Origin: Bacillus sp. SM2101
GTDB lineage: Bacteria; Bacillota; Bacilli; Bacillales; SM2101
Assembly: GCF_018588585.1 (NCBI RefSeq)
Contig: NZ_JAEUFG010000017.1
Span: forward strand, 33,656-97,655
Length of the DNA: 64,000 bases
Direction: 5' to 3'
The notes below the pieces were generated by a model, which saw only the letters and a list, made by a program, of their open reading frames with translations, had not been told where the DNA came from and did no database searches. The translations under genes and the position numbers were made by a program. Shown here one piece after another: positions 49,159 through 59,178 of this stretch. Numbering within the stretch: position 1 is the first letter of the stretch; each line of letters opens with the position of its first letter.

Positions 49159-49667
49159 TATGTGAACGAAGTAGAATAACATCTAATCGTTATATCATTT
49201 GGCTTGAATTTAGACTTAGTAGAATGATAAAACATGATGATCTACATATACACAATGTATGTAACTACTACTTTGAAAATGCTTTTCAATAGACATTTAT
49301 ATAGATTTGCCAAGGAAAGCTTATGCATCTGTAGTAGTTCGTACTTAGCACGTGATGATATTGTATTAGGGCTGAAAATTGTTTGAGCAGAGGTATAGTG
49401 ACAAAAAGGAGGCTCGATTACATTGAGCATCAACAACAAATACTCGTAACAATAACTATGAAATTACTTTTACTTAGAAAATAAACCTTCAAGTGATTGC
49501 ATTTTTTTGTTATATGATCAATCAAAAAATGCTTTATAGGCCTGTATAGAGCTAAGATAACGGTATACTTTCGTGATTTACGAAAAAGAGGGGTTTAACA
49601 GCAACATATGGTAAAATAAATAGAATTATAATAATAGTAACTAGTTGTTTAAAAGGAGCAAGTTTAT

Positions 49668-50885
49668 ATGGAGCAAATCAAATTTCTACATGCAGCAGAT
49701 TTGCATTTGGATAGTCCTTTTGTTGGATTAAAAAAGCTTCCCACACAAATATTTCAACGAGTAATGGATAGTACATTTATTGCTTTAACAAATCTTGTTG
49801 ATATAGCAATAAAAGAACAAGTAGATTTTGTTATTCTAGCAGGTGATATTTATGACCAAGAGGATCGAAGCATAAGAGCCCAAACTCGATTGAGGAAAGA
49901 AATGGAAAGATTAAAAAAAGCACAAATAGAAGTATATATTGTGCACGGGAATCATGATTATACTAATGGATCATGGATAGATATAACGTGGCCTGAAAAT
50001 GTACATATTTTTTCTGATGAAACAGTTGAATGTAAGACTTATAAAAAAGAAGGAAAAGAGCTTGTCAATTTATATGGGTTTAGTTATCGAAACAGATCTG
50101 TACGTAACAATATGACTGACCTGTATAACAAGCAAGGAGAAGTAAAATTTCATATTGGGATCCTACACGGCAGTTCTGAAGGACAAACAGAACATAATAA
50201 TTACGCCCCGTTTACAGTTAGACAACTCATTGAAAAAGACTTTGATTATTGGGCATTAGGCCATATCCATCAACGTCAAGTTCTGTGTGATAACCCTCCA
50301 ATTATATATCCGGGGAATACTCAAGGTAGGCATCGAAAGGAGCATGGTGAAAAAGGTTGTTATTTAGTGAACCTATCTACAACAGACGTATCTTATTCTT
50401 TTCATCCAACTACAAATCTCATTTGGGATCAATTAGAAATTAACATAGCGCAACTTGAAACATTTGAGGAATTGTTAAACGTAAGCTATACAAAATTCGA
50501 AGAGATTCGATCAAGGAATAATGGTACTCTACTATCTATTGAGTTTATTGGATCAGGACCACTTCATAAAGTATTGCAAAATGAAGCACAGTTAGAGGAT
50601 TTCTTATTAATCATAGTTGATGGTGAAGAGGAAAGGCAAGATTTTGTCTGGGTTGACAAAACGATCGTTAATACTAGTGAAGGTATTGAGGATAAGAACA
50701 TTGCGCAATCTCCTTTTCTTAAAGATTTAGTTACTATGATAAGCGAGTTCGAAGAATATGAAGAAGTTCTCAAACCGCTATTTTCTCACTCTCAAGCACG
50801 TAAATACCTTACAGAGTTTTCTGAAGAAGATATTCGTGAAATTCATAACGAGGCTCAGAAGTTATTATTCAGAGAATTATATTAA
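49668..50885 (+). CDS. yhaO: DNA repair exonuclease YhaO (SbcD/Mre11-like)
   Basis: A 405-residue calcineurin-like metallophosphoesterase of the Mre11/SbcD group. The metal-binding motifs are all present: DLHLD (about residue 12), AGDIYDQED, VHGNHDY, HGSSEG and GHIHQRQ. AAAAGGAGC precedes the ATG. The gene lies 25 bases before yhaN, whose product is an SbcC/Rad50-like ATPase, so the two probably form a nuclease-ATPase complex acting on DNA ends. The C-terminal about 120 residues match the YhaO-specific capping region. Confidence 0.93.
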   Translation: MEQIKFLHAADLHLDSPFVGLKKLPTQIFQRVMDSTFIALTNLVDIAIKEQVDFVILAGDIYDQEDRSIRAQTRLRKEMERLKKAQIEVYIVHGNHDYTNGSWIDITWPENVHIFSDETVECKTYKKEGKELVNLYGFSYRNRSVRNNMTDLYNKQGEVKFHIGILHGSSEGQTEHNNYAPFTVRQLIEKDFDYWALGHIHQRQVLCDNPPIIYPGNTQGRHRKEHGEKGCYLVNLSTTDVSYSFHPTTNLIWDQLEINIAQLETFEELLNVSYTKFEEIRSRNNGTLLSIEFIGSGPLHKVLQNEAQLEDFLLIIVDGEEERQDFVWVDKTIVNTSEGIEDKNIAQSPFLKDLVTMISEFEEYEEVLKPLFSHSQARKYLTEFSEEDIREIHNEAQKLLFRELY

Positions 50886-50910
50886 TCATGGAAATAAGCG
50901 GGTGATGAAC

Positions 50911-53900
50911 ATGAAAATTATCGGTATATACATTTATGGATATGGAAAGCTTGATCATATAGACTTACAGCCACTTGGTGATATTCAAGTTTTTTATGGG
51001 AAAAATGAGGCAGGAAAATCTACACTTCACTCATTTATTCATAGTATGTTATTTGGTTTTCCTACTAAGCAACAGAGTGAAAATCGATACAAGCCAAGAT
51101 TAGGGAGCAATTATGGTGGTCGCCTTGTGCTTGAAACAGAGAAGTATGGTGTTGTAACTGTTGAAAGGTTATTAAGAAAAGGTGAAAGAGCTGTTACAGT
51201 GACGTTTTCTGATGGTACAAAGGCTGGAGAAGAAGCACTGCAAATGATTGTTCAAGGTATGGATAAATCAAACTATCAGTCGATATTTTCATTTAATATT
51301 CATGGCTTACAAAATATACATACAATGAAAACTGAGGATTTGGGTCGTTATTTATTTTCCTCTGGCGCTGTAGGAACGGATGCCATTCTTTCAGCTGAGC
51401 AGAAACTTTCAAAAAAGATAGATGAGTATTTTAAGCCAAATGGTAGAAAACCGCTGATTAACGAGATGCTACCTCAACTAGCTGAACAGAATAAACAGCT
51501 TCTACAATGGCAGGAAAAAAGTAATCAATACAAAAATTTAATGAATCGAACGACAGTTATAAAGGAAGAATTACAAACAATAAAGGTAAATAAAAAAAGG
51601 ATTGAACAAGAAACAGTAATCGTAAAAAAACTAACTGAGCTACAGCCATTGTTTGAAAAGAGAGCATTATATCGTACACAATTAGACAAGCTACCGACAT
51701 ATCATCCTTTTCCTGCTGATGGACTTGTCCGCTTTGAACAACTATATGCTGAAAAAAGAGCTTATGAAGCACAATATGATACTTTAATAGCAAAAAGAAG
51801 AGACCTTGTGGAAGTGCAGCAAAATGAAGCGGTAGTTGAAAGCATGTTAATAGCTGAAGAAAAAGTTCAAGAGGTCAAGTCGAATTACAGCTTATTTCAA
51901 GCGATGTTGGAAAGGCAAAATGAATTATCTGTTCAAATTGATCAGCAGCAAAAAGAGTTACATTTTGAGTTTGCAAAGTTACCCTTTGATCTTGACGAAG
52001 CACATATTCTTCAAATCGATGCAGGTATACTAAAAAAAGATCAACTTTCTACCCTTATAACAGTTGAAGAAGAACTGGCTCATGACAAACGAGTGTTAGA
52101 TGAGCGGTTTAATCGTGCAAAGGAAGATTTAGAAGAAAGCGAACAAAAGATCATTGAATTTGAACAACAAACCTTACAGGATGAACAGCGTGACAAGTAT
52201 GAGAAACAAATTGCTCAGCATAGTTCACTGCAAGTGTTACAGCATGAACAGGAACATTTAGCAAAGAGTTATACTCGCTTAACTCGTAAAGTTGATACGA
52301 TTAAATTTGTTGAAAAGAAGAAAAAACAACAGATAAATTTGGTCAGTTTTTTGAGTATCTTGTTGCTTGTTGGGCTTGTTGGAGGAGCGATCTTTACTGG
52401 TAAATGGATCATGTTATTAGGTGGGATTATTTTCCTGTTTATCCCACTGTTACTTAGATTCAATTCGCCGTCCGAAAAAATATTGTTAAATGAGCTTGAG
52501 AAAGAAAAAGCTGAGATAATAAGCGCTATTGATGAAAATAGGCAACAACTTTTAAATTTGTCTAATGATCACCTTTCAGACTTAGAACGAATGTTAGCGA
52601 AAGATGACCATTATAGTCAATTACTTGAGATTGAAAAATTAGCAGTTGAACAACGTGGTAGAACATATGAAAAGATCGTTAAGAAATATACAGATTGGGA
52701 ACGGGACAAGTTTGCATTTTCTAAGAAGTTGCATAATTTAGATTTAGGATTTCCTATTAAAGAGGATGTTTCAGCAAAGCAATTATATGAAATATTACTT
52801 ATTATAGAGAAAATAAAAGAACTGATAATAGGAAAGCAATTGATAGCTGAAAAAAAACAATTGTTAGAACATGATATGAATGAATTTGATGCTAAAGTGG
52901 CTGAGTTAGCAGATTTATTCCAAATCAAAAAGAATGATAAAGATATGAGTGTAACGCTATACAATATTGATAAGCGGTTAACGAAAGAAAAGGATAAAAA
53001 AAGGCTGTTGCGAGAAAAAGCAAATAGCATAAATTCATTAGACGATGAACTGCATGAGATTACGGCTAAAAAAAATCATTTGCACAATGATATTGTACAT
53101 TTATTCCAACTTGCTGAAGTCCAAGATGAAGAGCAATTTCGTTTGAAAGAGAAGGCTTTTAAAGATAGTCAACAAATCTTAGAGAGACTAGCTATCGTTG
53201 AGGCTCAAATTTTAACTCAACGTGGAGATGAGTTAACTAATCAACTCCCTAGAGATGTAGCACCTTTACCAGAGCAGGTTGAGAAGTATGATAACGAGCT
53301 TAAAAGCATAATTATGAAAGAACAAAGTTTTATTGAAGAACTCTCAGAATTAAAGGTCCTTCTTTCTCAGCTTGAAGAAGGAGGAACATATGCTGAACTA
53401 CTACATAAATTTGAGAGTGAAAAGTCACAGCTTCAAGAGGAAGCGAAAAAATGGGCGAGCTATGCAATAGCAAAAAAAATTCTTACGAATACAATCGATC
53501 ATTATCGTCATGTACGTCTACCCAATGTACTAAAAAACACGACAGCAAATATGAAATTATTAACGAATGGAGAGTATATCGAAGTGTTGCCTCCAAATGA
53601 AAACAATAGCTTTTTATTAAAACGTAAGGATGGCCTTTTTTTCCAACCTAATGAAGTAAGTCAAGCAACTACCGAACAAATGTATGTAGCACTACGTCTA
53701 GCACTTGCAGAGCAAGTAGGGAAAGGAGAAAAGTTCCCGATTATTATTGACGATAGCTTCGTAAATTTTGATCGAGATCGGTTAGCGAAGTCAGTCGAGC
53801 TAATTAGAGATATAGCTAAAAAGCATCAGGTTTTATTTTTTACATGTCATGAATATATACTTGACTATTTTCATGAAAACGAAATTATCTTATTGGAAAA

Positions 53901-53925
53901 TAAGACTGAAAGGATAGGTATATGA
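50911..53925 (+). CDS. yhaN: SbcC/Rad50-like ATPase YhaN
   Basis: A 1004-residue AAA/SMC-like ATPase. The N-terminal Walker A is YGKNEAGKSTLHSF (about residue 28-41). Long coiled-coil arms (about 180-860) are interrupted near residue 475-515 by two hydrophobic segments (LVSFLSILLLVGLVGGAIF and IMLLGGIIFLFIPLLL). The C-terminal half-site has the signature SQATTEQMYVALRLAL and Walker B PIIIDDSFVNFDRDRL. The membrane hairpin in the coil is a known peculiarity of YhaN proteins. ATG 50911 (or 50905) follows GGGTGATG. The frame further upstream overlaps yhaO without a start site. The last codons overlap the next ATG by four bases. Confidence 0.92.
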   Translation: MKIIGIYIYGYGKLDHIDLQPLGDIQVFYGKNEAGKSTLHSFIHSMLFGFPTKQQSENRYKPRLGSNYGGRLVLETEKYGVVTVERLLRKGERAVTVTFSDGTKAGEEALQMIVQGMDKSNYQSIFSFNIHGLQNIHTMKTEDLGRYLFSSGAVGTDAILSAEQKLSKKIDEYFKPNGRKPLINEMLPQLAEQNKQLLQWQEKSNQYKNLMNRTTVIKEELQTIKVNKKRIEQETVIVKKLTELQPLFEKRALYRTQLDKLPTYHPFPADGLVRFEQLYAEKRAYEAQYDTLIAKRRDLVEVQQNEAVVESMLIAEEKVQEVKSNYSLFQAMLERQNELSVQIDQQQKELHFEFAKLPFDLDEAHILQIDAGILKKDQLSTLITVEEELAHDKRVLDERFNRAKEDLEESEQKIIEFEQQTLQDEQRDKYEKQIAQHSSLQVLQHEQEHLAKSYTRLTRKVDTIKFVEKKKKQQINLVSFLSILLLVGLVGGAIFTGKWIMLLGGIIFLFIPLLLRFNSPSEKILLNELEKEKAEIISAIDENRQQLLNLSNDHLSDLERMLAKDDHYSQLLEIEKLAVEQRGRTYEKIVKKYTDWERDKFAFSKKLHNLDLGFPIKEDVSAKQLYEILLIIEKIKELIIGKQLIAEKKQLLEHDMNEFDAKVAELADLFQIKKNDKDMSVTLYNIDKRLTKEKDKKRLLREKANSINSLDDELHEITAKKNHLHNDIVHLFQLAEVQDEEQFRLKEKAFKDSQQILERLAIVEAQILTQRGDELTNQLPRDVAPLPEQVEKYDNELKSIIMKEQSFIEELSELKVLLSQLEEGGTYAELLHKFESEKSQLQEEAKKWASYAIAKKILTNTIDHYRHVRLPNVLKNTTANMKLLTNGEYIEVLPPNENNSFLLKRKDGLFFQPNEVSQATTEQMYVALRLALAEQVGKGEKFPIIIDDSFVNFDRDRLAKSVELIRDIAKKHQVLFFTCHEYILDYFHENEIILLENKTERIGI

Positions 53926-55139
53926 ATTCAACACACGAATCCACATTTAAACGTGGTCCACTTTTGTTGTTAAGTATTAATTTATTTATTATTATGGTAG
54001 GGATTGGCTTAGTCATTCCAATATTACCTTTCTACGTAGAAGCATTCAATGCTAATGCTAGAGTATTAGGGATGCTTGTTGCTGTTTTTGCGTTTATGCA
54101 ATTTTTATTTGCACCTCTTTGGGGGCGCCTCTCTGATAAAATTGGCAGAAAGCCTCTTATTACAATCGGCCTCTTTGGTTTTGCTGTAGCTGAATTTATA
54201 TTTGCTTACGCAACAGGCTTGTGGATGCTATTCTTGTCTAGAATTCTTGCTGGAACATTTGGTTCTGCTCTTATGCCAACCGCAATGGCATATGTATCAG
54301 ATGTAACAAGTGAAGACAAACGTGGTCAAGGAATGGGTATTCTCGGAGCCGCAATGGGCTTAGGTATTGTAGTTGGTCCTGGTATTGGGGGATGGTTAGC
54401 AGAATTTGATTTATCTTATCCATTTTTATTTGCTGGCATAGCAGCGACTATAGCAGGGGTTGTATCAATGCTTATCTTACCAGAATCGTATACGAAGGAT
54501 ATGCGAGCTCAAACTCAAACACAAGAAAAATCTTCTAACCACTTTGAGCTATTAGCTAAAGCGCTTGTCAGTCCTGTAGGTTTCCTATTAGTGCTCGTTT
54601 TTATCATGAGTTTTGGTTTAGCAAATTTTCAGTCAATCTTTGGGTATTATTCGATGGAACGGTATCAATACAGTCCAAGTGAAGTAGGAACGATTATACT
54701 CATTGTAGGGTTAATTGGTACAATTGCACAAGGAGTTATAGTAGGTAAGTTAGTAAATCGCTTTGGAGATGAAAGAGTAGTAACAGGGTCGTTGTTGCTT
54801 AGTGCGATTGGCTTCGTAATCATGACATTTGCCAAGAGTTACAGCATGGTTATTTTGACAACTAGTATTTTCTTCCTTGGGAATTCAATTTTGCGTCCAG
54901 CACTAAACTCTCTTATTTCTAAGCTTGCTGGTAATAAACAAGGTATGGTCATGGGGTTAAATAATTCGTTTCTAAGCTTAGGAAATGTTGCAGGTCCGTT
55001 AATTGCAGGTAATTTGTTCGAGGCAAATATACATTTACCATATTTCTTTGGAGCATTGATCATGGTAATTGGGATGATTTCAATGAAAGTTTGGTTATAT
55101 AATAAACAGCGGAAAGTTACTATTCACGTCGAGGATTAA
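53922..55139 (+). CDS. MFS transporter, DHA1 type (TetA/Bmr-like exporter)
   Basis: A 405-residue twelve-helix drug:proton antiporter-type protein. Motif A is GRLSDKIGRKPLITIG, the antiporter motif C reads GLGIVVGPGIGGWL, and helix 1 carries GIGLVIPILPFYVEAF, as in multidrug and tetracycline exporters. The ATG overlaps the yhaN stop (ATGA), so it is translated with the repair ATPase. In B. subtilis yhaN is followed directly by yhaM, so this gene is an extra member of the operon here. The substrate is unknown. Confidence 0.9.
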   Translation: MNSTHESTFKRGPLLLLSINLFIIMVGIGLVIPILPFYVEAFNANARVLGMLVAVFAFMQFLFAPLWGRLSDKIGRKPLITIGLFGFAVAEFIFAYATGLWMLFLSRILAGTFGSALMPTAMAYVSDVTSEDKRGQGMGILGAAMGLGIVVGPGIGGWLAEFDLSYPFLFAGIAATIAGVVSMLILPESYTKDMRAQTQTQEKSSNHFELLAKALVSPVGFLLVLVFIMSFGLANFQSIFGYYSMERYQYSPSEVGTIILIVGLIGTIAQGVIVGKLVNRFGDERVVTGSLLLSAIGFVIMTFAKSYSMVILTTSIFFLGNSILRPALNSLISKLAGNKQGMVMGLNNSFLSLGNVAGPLIAGNLFEANIHLPYFFGALIMVIGMISMKVWLYNKQRKVTIHVED

Positions 55140-55196
55140 TGAATCATGATATAATGAAATGAACTTATATATAAGTGAATGAGGGGGAGTGAATAC

Positions 55197-56144
55197 ATGT
55201 CGTCGAAAGGAATTTTACATTTTGATGTTGGTGAGCAGGTTGATGTGTTTCTATTAATAAAATCTGCAACAAAAGGTATAGCTAGTAATGGAAAGCCATT
55301 TTTAACGTTAATCTTACAAGATAAAAGTGGTGATATTGAAGCAAAGCTGTGGGATGCTTCCACTGAAGATGAGGACGTATATGCAGGTGAAAATATTGTT
55401 AAAGTTGTTGGAGATATACATAATTACAGAGGAAGAAATCAATTAAAGCTTCGTAACATTCGTCCTGCGAATCAAAGTGATGGAGTTAAAATGTCTGATT
55501 TTATCGAGATAGCCCCTCTGTCAAAAGAGTCAATGATAGACAGTATAACCCAATTTATATTTGAAATGAAAAATCCCAATATCCAGCGGATTACTCGGCA
55601 TCTATTAAAAAAATATCAACAATCTTTTTTAGAGTATCCAGCTGCTACAAAAAATCATCATGAGTTTGTCTCTGGACTTGCATATCATGTCGTTTCCATG
55701 CTCGATTTAGCCAAAGCAATTGCTAACCAATATCCTTCTCTAGATAAAGACTTGTTATATGCAGGTGTGATTTTACATGATTTAGGAAAGGTAATTGAAT
55801 TATCTGGACCTATCTCAACAGTTTATACTGTAGAAGGTAATTTACTAGGTCATATTACCATCATGGTAAATGAAATAGGTAAAGCAGCTGATGAGCTCGG
55901 TATTGATGGTGAAGAAGTAATGGTACTCCAGCATTTGACTTTGAGCCATCATGGCAAAGCCGAATGGGGGAGTCCAAAGCCACCAATGATAAAGGAAGCA
56001 GAAATATTGCATTATATTGACAATATAGATGCCAAAATGAATATGCTGGACCGTGCACTAGAACGTGTGAAGCCAGGAGAGTTTAGCGAAAGGGTTTTTG
56101 CGCTTGACAATAGATCATTTTATAAGCCTACTTTTCACAAGTAG
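55197..56144 (+). CDS. yhaM: 3'-5' exoribonuclease YhaM
   Basis: A 315-residue protein matching B. subtilis YhaM (314 residues). An N-terminal OB-fold (about residues 10-90, [18 protein letters not shown]) is followed by an HD hydrolase domain with [24 protein letters not shown] (HD pair) and [10 protein letters not shown]. It degrades RNA and single-stranded DNA from the 3' end with Mn2+. The ATG at 55197 lies 8 bases after GAGGGGG. The upstream in-frame ATG at 55179 overlaps that site and is rejected. A weak inverted repeat AACAGCT/AGCTGTT follows at 56157. Confidence 0.93.
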   Translation: MSSKGILHFDVGEQVDVFLLIKSATKGIASNGKPFLTLILQDKSGDIEAKLWDASTEDEDVYAGENIVKVVGDIHNYRGRNQLKLRNIRPANQSDGVKMSDFIEIAPLSKESMIDSITQFIFEMKNPNIQRITRHLLKKYQQSFLEYPAATKNHHEFVSGLAYHVVSMLDLAKAIANQYPSLDKDLLYAGVILHDLGKVIELSGPISTVYTVEGNLLGHITIMVNEIGKAADELGIDGEEVMVLQHLTLSHHGKAEWGSPKPPMIKEAEILHYIDNIDAKMNMLDRALERVKPGEFSERVFALDNRSFYKPTFHK

Positions 56145-56422
56145 AGCTTAACACCTAACAGCTTAGCTCAAAACTAGCTGTTCACTATATCCACCTTCAA
56201 TAGCAATAAACACTATATCTTGTCTATTGCAACAGTGATAAATGCTTGTCCCTATGCATATAATCAATAAAGAGTTAGAAGTACAGCTAGAGGGTGTACG
56301 AGCGTCTACTTTAAATTTGTAGGCTCTTTATTGAAGTCCAATCGTTACTAATGATTTGTATCTAAGTAACGATTCATTCGACAACAGTCATTGAATCTTG
56401 AGTTAAAGGCAGGGGATAAAGC

Positions 56423-56635
56423 ATGTTTATCATTCCTTGGTGGGTATTTTTGGTCATCTTAGGGATTTTGTTTTCTGGGTATATGTCCTTTCATATTACG
56501 ATGAAGGAGCGGAAAATAGAACAATCCTATATTGAGAGAGAAGGAAATGTGTACATGGAGAGAATGAAAAAAGAGCGTGAGAAGCGAAACATGAATCATG
56601 AGATCATTAATGAAGAGGAAGTAAAACGCTCGTAA
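56423..56635 (+). CDS. yhaL: Sporulation protein YhaL
   Basis: A 70-residue membrane protein: one N-terminal helix (IPWWVFLVILGILFSGYM) followed by a charged cytoplasmic tail with FHITMKERKIEQ and the typical YMERMKKEREKR. Size, pattern and place between yhaM and prsA match YhaL, needed for efficient sporulation in B. subtilis. The ATG has AGGGGAT upstream. The last codons lie inside the terminator palindrome shared with prsA. Confidence 0.88.
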   Translation: MFIIPWWVFLVILGILFSGYMSFHITMKERKIEQSYIEREGNVYMERMKKEREKRNMNHEIINEEEVKRS

Positions 56636-56652
56636 TTAATTACGAGCGTTTT
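56623..56652. terminator. Bidirectional terminator between yhaL and prsA
   Basis: A perfect 30-base palindrome (AAAACGCTCGTAATT and its complement) overlaps the end of yhaL and precedes the prsA stop on the other strand. A- and T-runs flank both sides. Confidence 0.88.
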
Positions 56653-56679
56653 GCTTTGTTATATAGTACATTTTGTTTA

Positions 56680-57537
56680 TTACTCATTCGTTTTAAATAT
56701 ATCTTTTAAATCATCGTCTTTCACTTTTACTTTAGCAGCCTCTACGTCTTCTAACATTATCTTATCAACAAAATCTGGTTGACGCATTTTAGATTCGCGA
56801 ATCTGCTGAGTAAGCTCATCTTTCATTTCATCAAGTGGTTTAACAGTTTCTGTTAACATGATAATATGAAATCCGTGTTCAGTTTGTACAATATCGCTTA
56901 TTTCGCCTTCTTTTAACGCAAATGCAGCTTCTTCAAATTCAGGTACCATTTGTCCTTTTCCGAACCAACCTAAGTCTCCACCGTTTGCAGCAGAAGTATC
57001 AGTAGAGTACTCTTTCGCTAAGTCTTCAAATGATTCACCTTGATCAAGCTTGTCCTTCACTTCTTTTGCTGTTTCTTCATCAGTAACTAATATATGACTA
57101 GCTTTAATTTGCCCTTCCATGCTGTCATGTAACTGTTTAATTTCATCGTCAGTAACTTCGATTTCATCTTCACGCTCTGTTGCAGCTTTTTCTGATAATA
57201 GTCCTAATTTAATCGTTTCTTTAAGTTGCTCTTCATCTTGATAACCATATTGCTGAAGAAGCATTTCAAATTGTTCCCCGTACTGATCTTTTATTGTTTG
57301 AAGTTGTTCGTTAATTTCCTCATCTGTAACTTCGTATTTGTCCTCTAAGACCTTAGTAAATACGATTTCTCTTAAAACATCTTCACCAACGCGATCCTTC
57401 ATTACATCATAAAATTCATCTTTAGTAATATTTCCTGCACTTGTTTCTACGATCACTTCACTATCTCCAGCATTATTACATGCAGAAAGCGCAAATATAC
57501 TTGCTGCTGCTGTGAATGCGATAAACATTTTCTTCAT
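56680..57537 (-). CDS. prsA: Foldase PrsA (peptidyl-prolyl isomerase lipoprotein)
   Basis: A 285-residue membrane-anchored lipoprotein that helps secreted proteins fold outside the membrane. A signal peptide with lipobox ALSAC (Cys about 20) is followed by an N-terminal chaperone region. The parvulin domain (about residues 135-230) reads [37 protein letters not shown] and [13 protein letters not shown] 57537 lies 8 bases after AGGAG. The GTG at 57546 is inside the binding region. Position next to yhaL is as in B. subtilis. Confidence 0.94.
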   Translation of the reverse strand: MKKMFIAFTAAASIFALSACNNAGDSEVIVETSAGNITKDEFYDVMKDRVGEDVLREIVFTKVLEDKYEVTDEEINEQLQTIKDQYGEQFEMLLQQYGYQDEEQLKETIKLGLLSEKAATEREDEIEVTDDEIKQLHDSMEGQIKASHILVTDEETAKEVKDKLDQGESFEDLAKEYSTDTSAANGGDLGWFGKGQMVPEFEEAAFALKEGEISDIVQTEHGFHIIMLTETVKPLDEMKDELTQQIRESKMRQPDFVDKIMLEDVEAAKVKVKDDDLKDIFKTNE

Positions 57538-57792
57538 TAAAAACACTCCTATATCGGTAAATTAAATGATATCTAAGCCACAACAACTACTATAACATAT
57601 TTTGAAATGAGAAAGAAATTATTTTATTTTTTAGTCCTTACAGAAATAGAAGATCTTGTATCGTAGTTTCATCATTAGTCGTTACTGTATTTAGAATTCA
57701 AACTCATAGTTCCAGTGATATTATAAACATCGGAAATGATAAGGAGATCTACTTCAAATATAGTGTTTGTATTTGTAAAGACCTTATCTAAT

Positions 57793-57952
57793 GGCTGTTT
57801 TCGCAATGATTGTTGTTTTTCGTATTAAGAAATAAACCGTACGCAATTAGAGTTCGTGGCATCTTTTCTTCTGTATTACGATGACTAATAATTTAAAACC
57901 ACTTTTTAATACTAAATTGATAAAAATAGCAACAAAGTTTACGAAAAGAGCT
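57793..57952 (+). repeat. Best-preserved copy of the intergenic repeat (160 bp)
   Basis: It starts GGCTGTTTTCGCAATGATTG, continues TTTTTCGTATTAAGAAATAA, TTAGAGTTCGTGGCATCTTT and AGCAACAAAGTTTACGAAAA, and ends GAGCT. The outer 13-14 bases at the two ends are imperfect inverted repeats. It has no coding frame. With the next copies it fills most of the 920-base gap downstream of prsA. Confidence 0.8.
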
Positions 57953-58064
57953 TAGCTAATAAATATTGTTTTTCATGCTTAGATATAAAAACTGGATATC
58001 ATGTCTTCATGACGATTGGCACATAATTTTCGTTAACAGCTCTATGTAAGGCGGTTATCGAATG

Positions 58065-58195
58065 AATTGCTGTTGATCGTAATAAGAGCGCTTAAAGGTC
58101 GGGGTTCTTTTCTTCTCTAAAGACTAAAGAAATTAAATAGTATACATTAGTTACTCACATTGAAGTAAACAACAAAACTAACGCTAAGAGCTTTA
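58065..58195 (+). repeat. Degenerate repeat copy, first of a tandem pair
   Basis: It contains GCTGTTGATCGTAATAAGAG, TTCTTTTCTTCTCTAAAGAC and AACAACAAAACTAACGCTAA followed by GAGCTT. It shares the block TCTCTAAAGACTA with the copy that follows, so the two arose by local duplication. Confidence 0.55.
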
Positions 58196-58204
58196 GTAAA
58201 AGTT

Positions 58205-58350
58205 GACTGCGCATTAATTGTTCCTTGTCGTAATTAGAGCTCAAAAAGAATATAACTAACGTTGGTGTTATCTTTTTTCCTCTAAAGACTATAAAAATTA
58301 TAAAGTACACAATAGTTAATCCAATACAAGTGAAAAAAGTCTATGAAAAG
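58205..58350 (+). repeat. Degenerate repeat copy, second of a tandem pair
   Basis: It contains GCGCATTAATTGTTCCTTGT, CGTAATTAGAGC, TATCTTTTTTCCTCTAAAGA and ends near GTCTATGAAAAGG. Confidence 0.5.
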
Positions 58351-58370
58351 GGACTTAGTAAAAAACAGCA

Positions 58371-58397
58371 AAAGCTGACAAAATAATTTGTCAGCTT
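58371..58397 (-). terminator. Terminator of the small minus-strand membrane gene
   Basis: AAAGCTGACAAA / TTTGTCAGCTTT is a perfect stem with a 3-base loop. On the minus strand it is followed by TGCTGTTTTTTACT. Confidence 0.8.
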
Positions 58398-58458
58398 TGA
58401 AGTGAAAACTATAAAAATTTAAAAGTCAACTTGATCGTTTAGTTAGGGTAATGAGTTA

Positions 58459-58638
58459 TCAAGTGTACATGACCTCAACGTATGATGAAAGTAGCAGGAT
58501 GGTTATAAGGACATTGATTGTTCGAAATACTTTTGGCTGGCGCTCTTCAGGAATCTCTTTTTGAATACATAAACTGTTTGTTAATTTATTAATATAATAT
58601 AGGACAAATAAAGCGAAAGGAATAAAATATATTAGCAA
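58459..58638 (-). CDS. Small membrane protein, 59 residues (hypothetical)
   Basis: This complete gene is too short for usual cut-offs. TTG 58638 stands behind GGGAGGG, and the frame ends at TGA 58459-58461. The product has one helix at the start (LIYFIPFALFVLYYI), a charged middle (CIQKEIPEERQPKVFR) and a second helix (TINVLITILLLSSYVEV). A hairpin terminator with T-run lies 62 bases after the stop. The good binding site, two helices with a positive-then-negative loop, and the terminator argue for a real gene. No family is recognised. Confidence 0.65.
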   Translation of the reverse strand: MLIYFIPFALFVLYYINKLTNSLCIQKEIPEERQPKVFRTINVLITILLLSSYVEVMYT

Positions 58639-58919
58639 TTTGAGATTCCCTCCCTGGAATTTAATTGATGATGCTACATTTTGTATATGTTTATAACAAT
58701 ATCAAAAATTTAGCAAAAAAGATACCCTTATGCTTTGTTATTGTATTAAAGCTTTTGATCAACGGTCTTATACACACGTCATTATTTAGCTTTTTTCGTA
58801 AAATTTGTTGGTATTTTATATATTTTATAAAGCTAAATATTGGTTTATACGATTGCATTAAGTTTAAGAAGAAAAGATGGCGTAAACACTAATTTTATTC
58901 GCGTTTATGTCTTAGTAAG

Positions 58920-59031
58920 AGGATCTTTTCGTAAAAGCTCAATAATTGTAAAAATAGAAAAGATGCCAAACGCTAGATGTATACGTGATTATATTTTATA
59001 AAGAAAAACAACAATCAATGCGAAAACAGCC
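58920..59031 (-). repeat. Intergenic repeat copy (minus orientation, 112 bp)
   Basis: It begins GGATCTTTTCGTAAAAGCTC, contains AAAAGATGCCAAACGCTAGA and AAACAACAATCAATGCGAAA, and ends ACAGCC. A partial fragment (AAAAGATGGCGTAAACAC) lies just before it. Confidence 0.75.
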
Positions 59032-59178
59032 ATGTAAGAAAAGCTATAATTAACGATAACACGCTTTACTTACTGAAAATGAGTGAACTACCCTGTAAGT
59101 GAACTCTGAAAAATAGTGAAGAGCACCCATTTTTGTTGGATGCCCTTAAGAAAGCTATTGTAGTAAGTACCTGTAGAG

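Noticed and set aside
49242..49439. 65-codon minus-strand frame before yhaO
   Set aside because: No start site or family; the plus strand there also shows only an 8-codon frame after AAGGAGG, too short to support.
58665..58892. 75-codon hydrophobic plus-strand frame
   Set aside because: No ribosome binding site; its bias towards Phe, Ile and Lys reflects AT-rich sequence.
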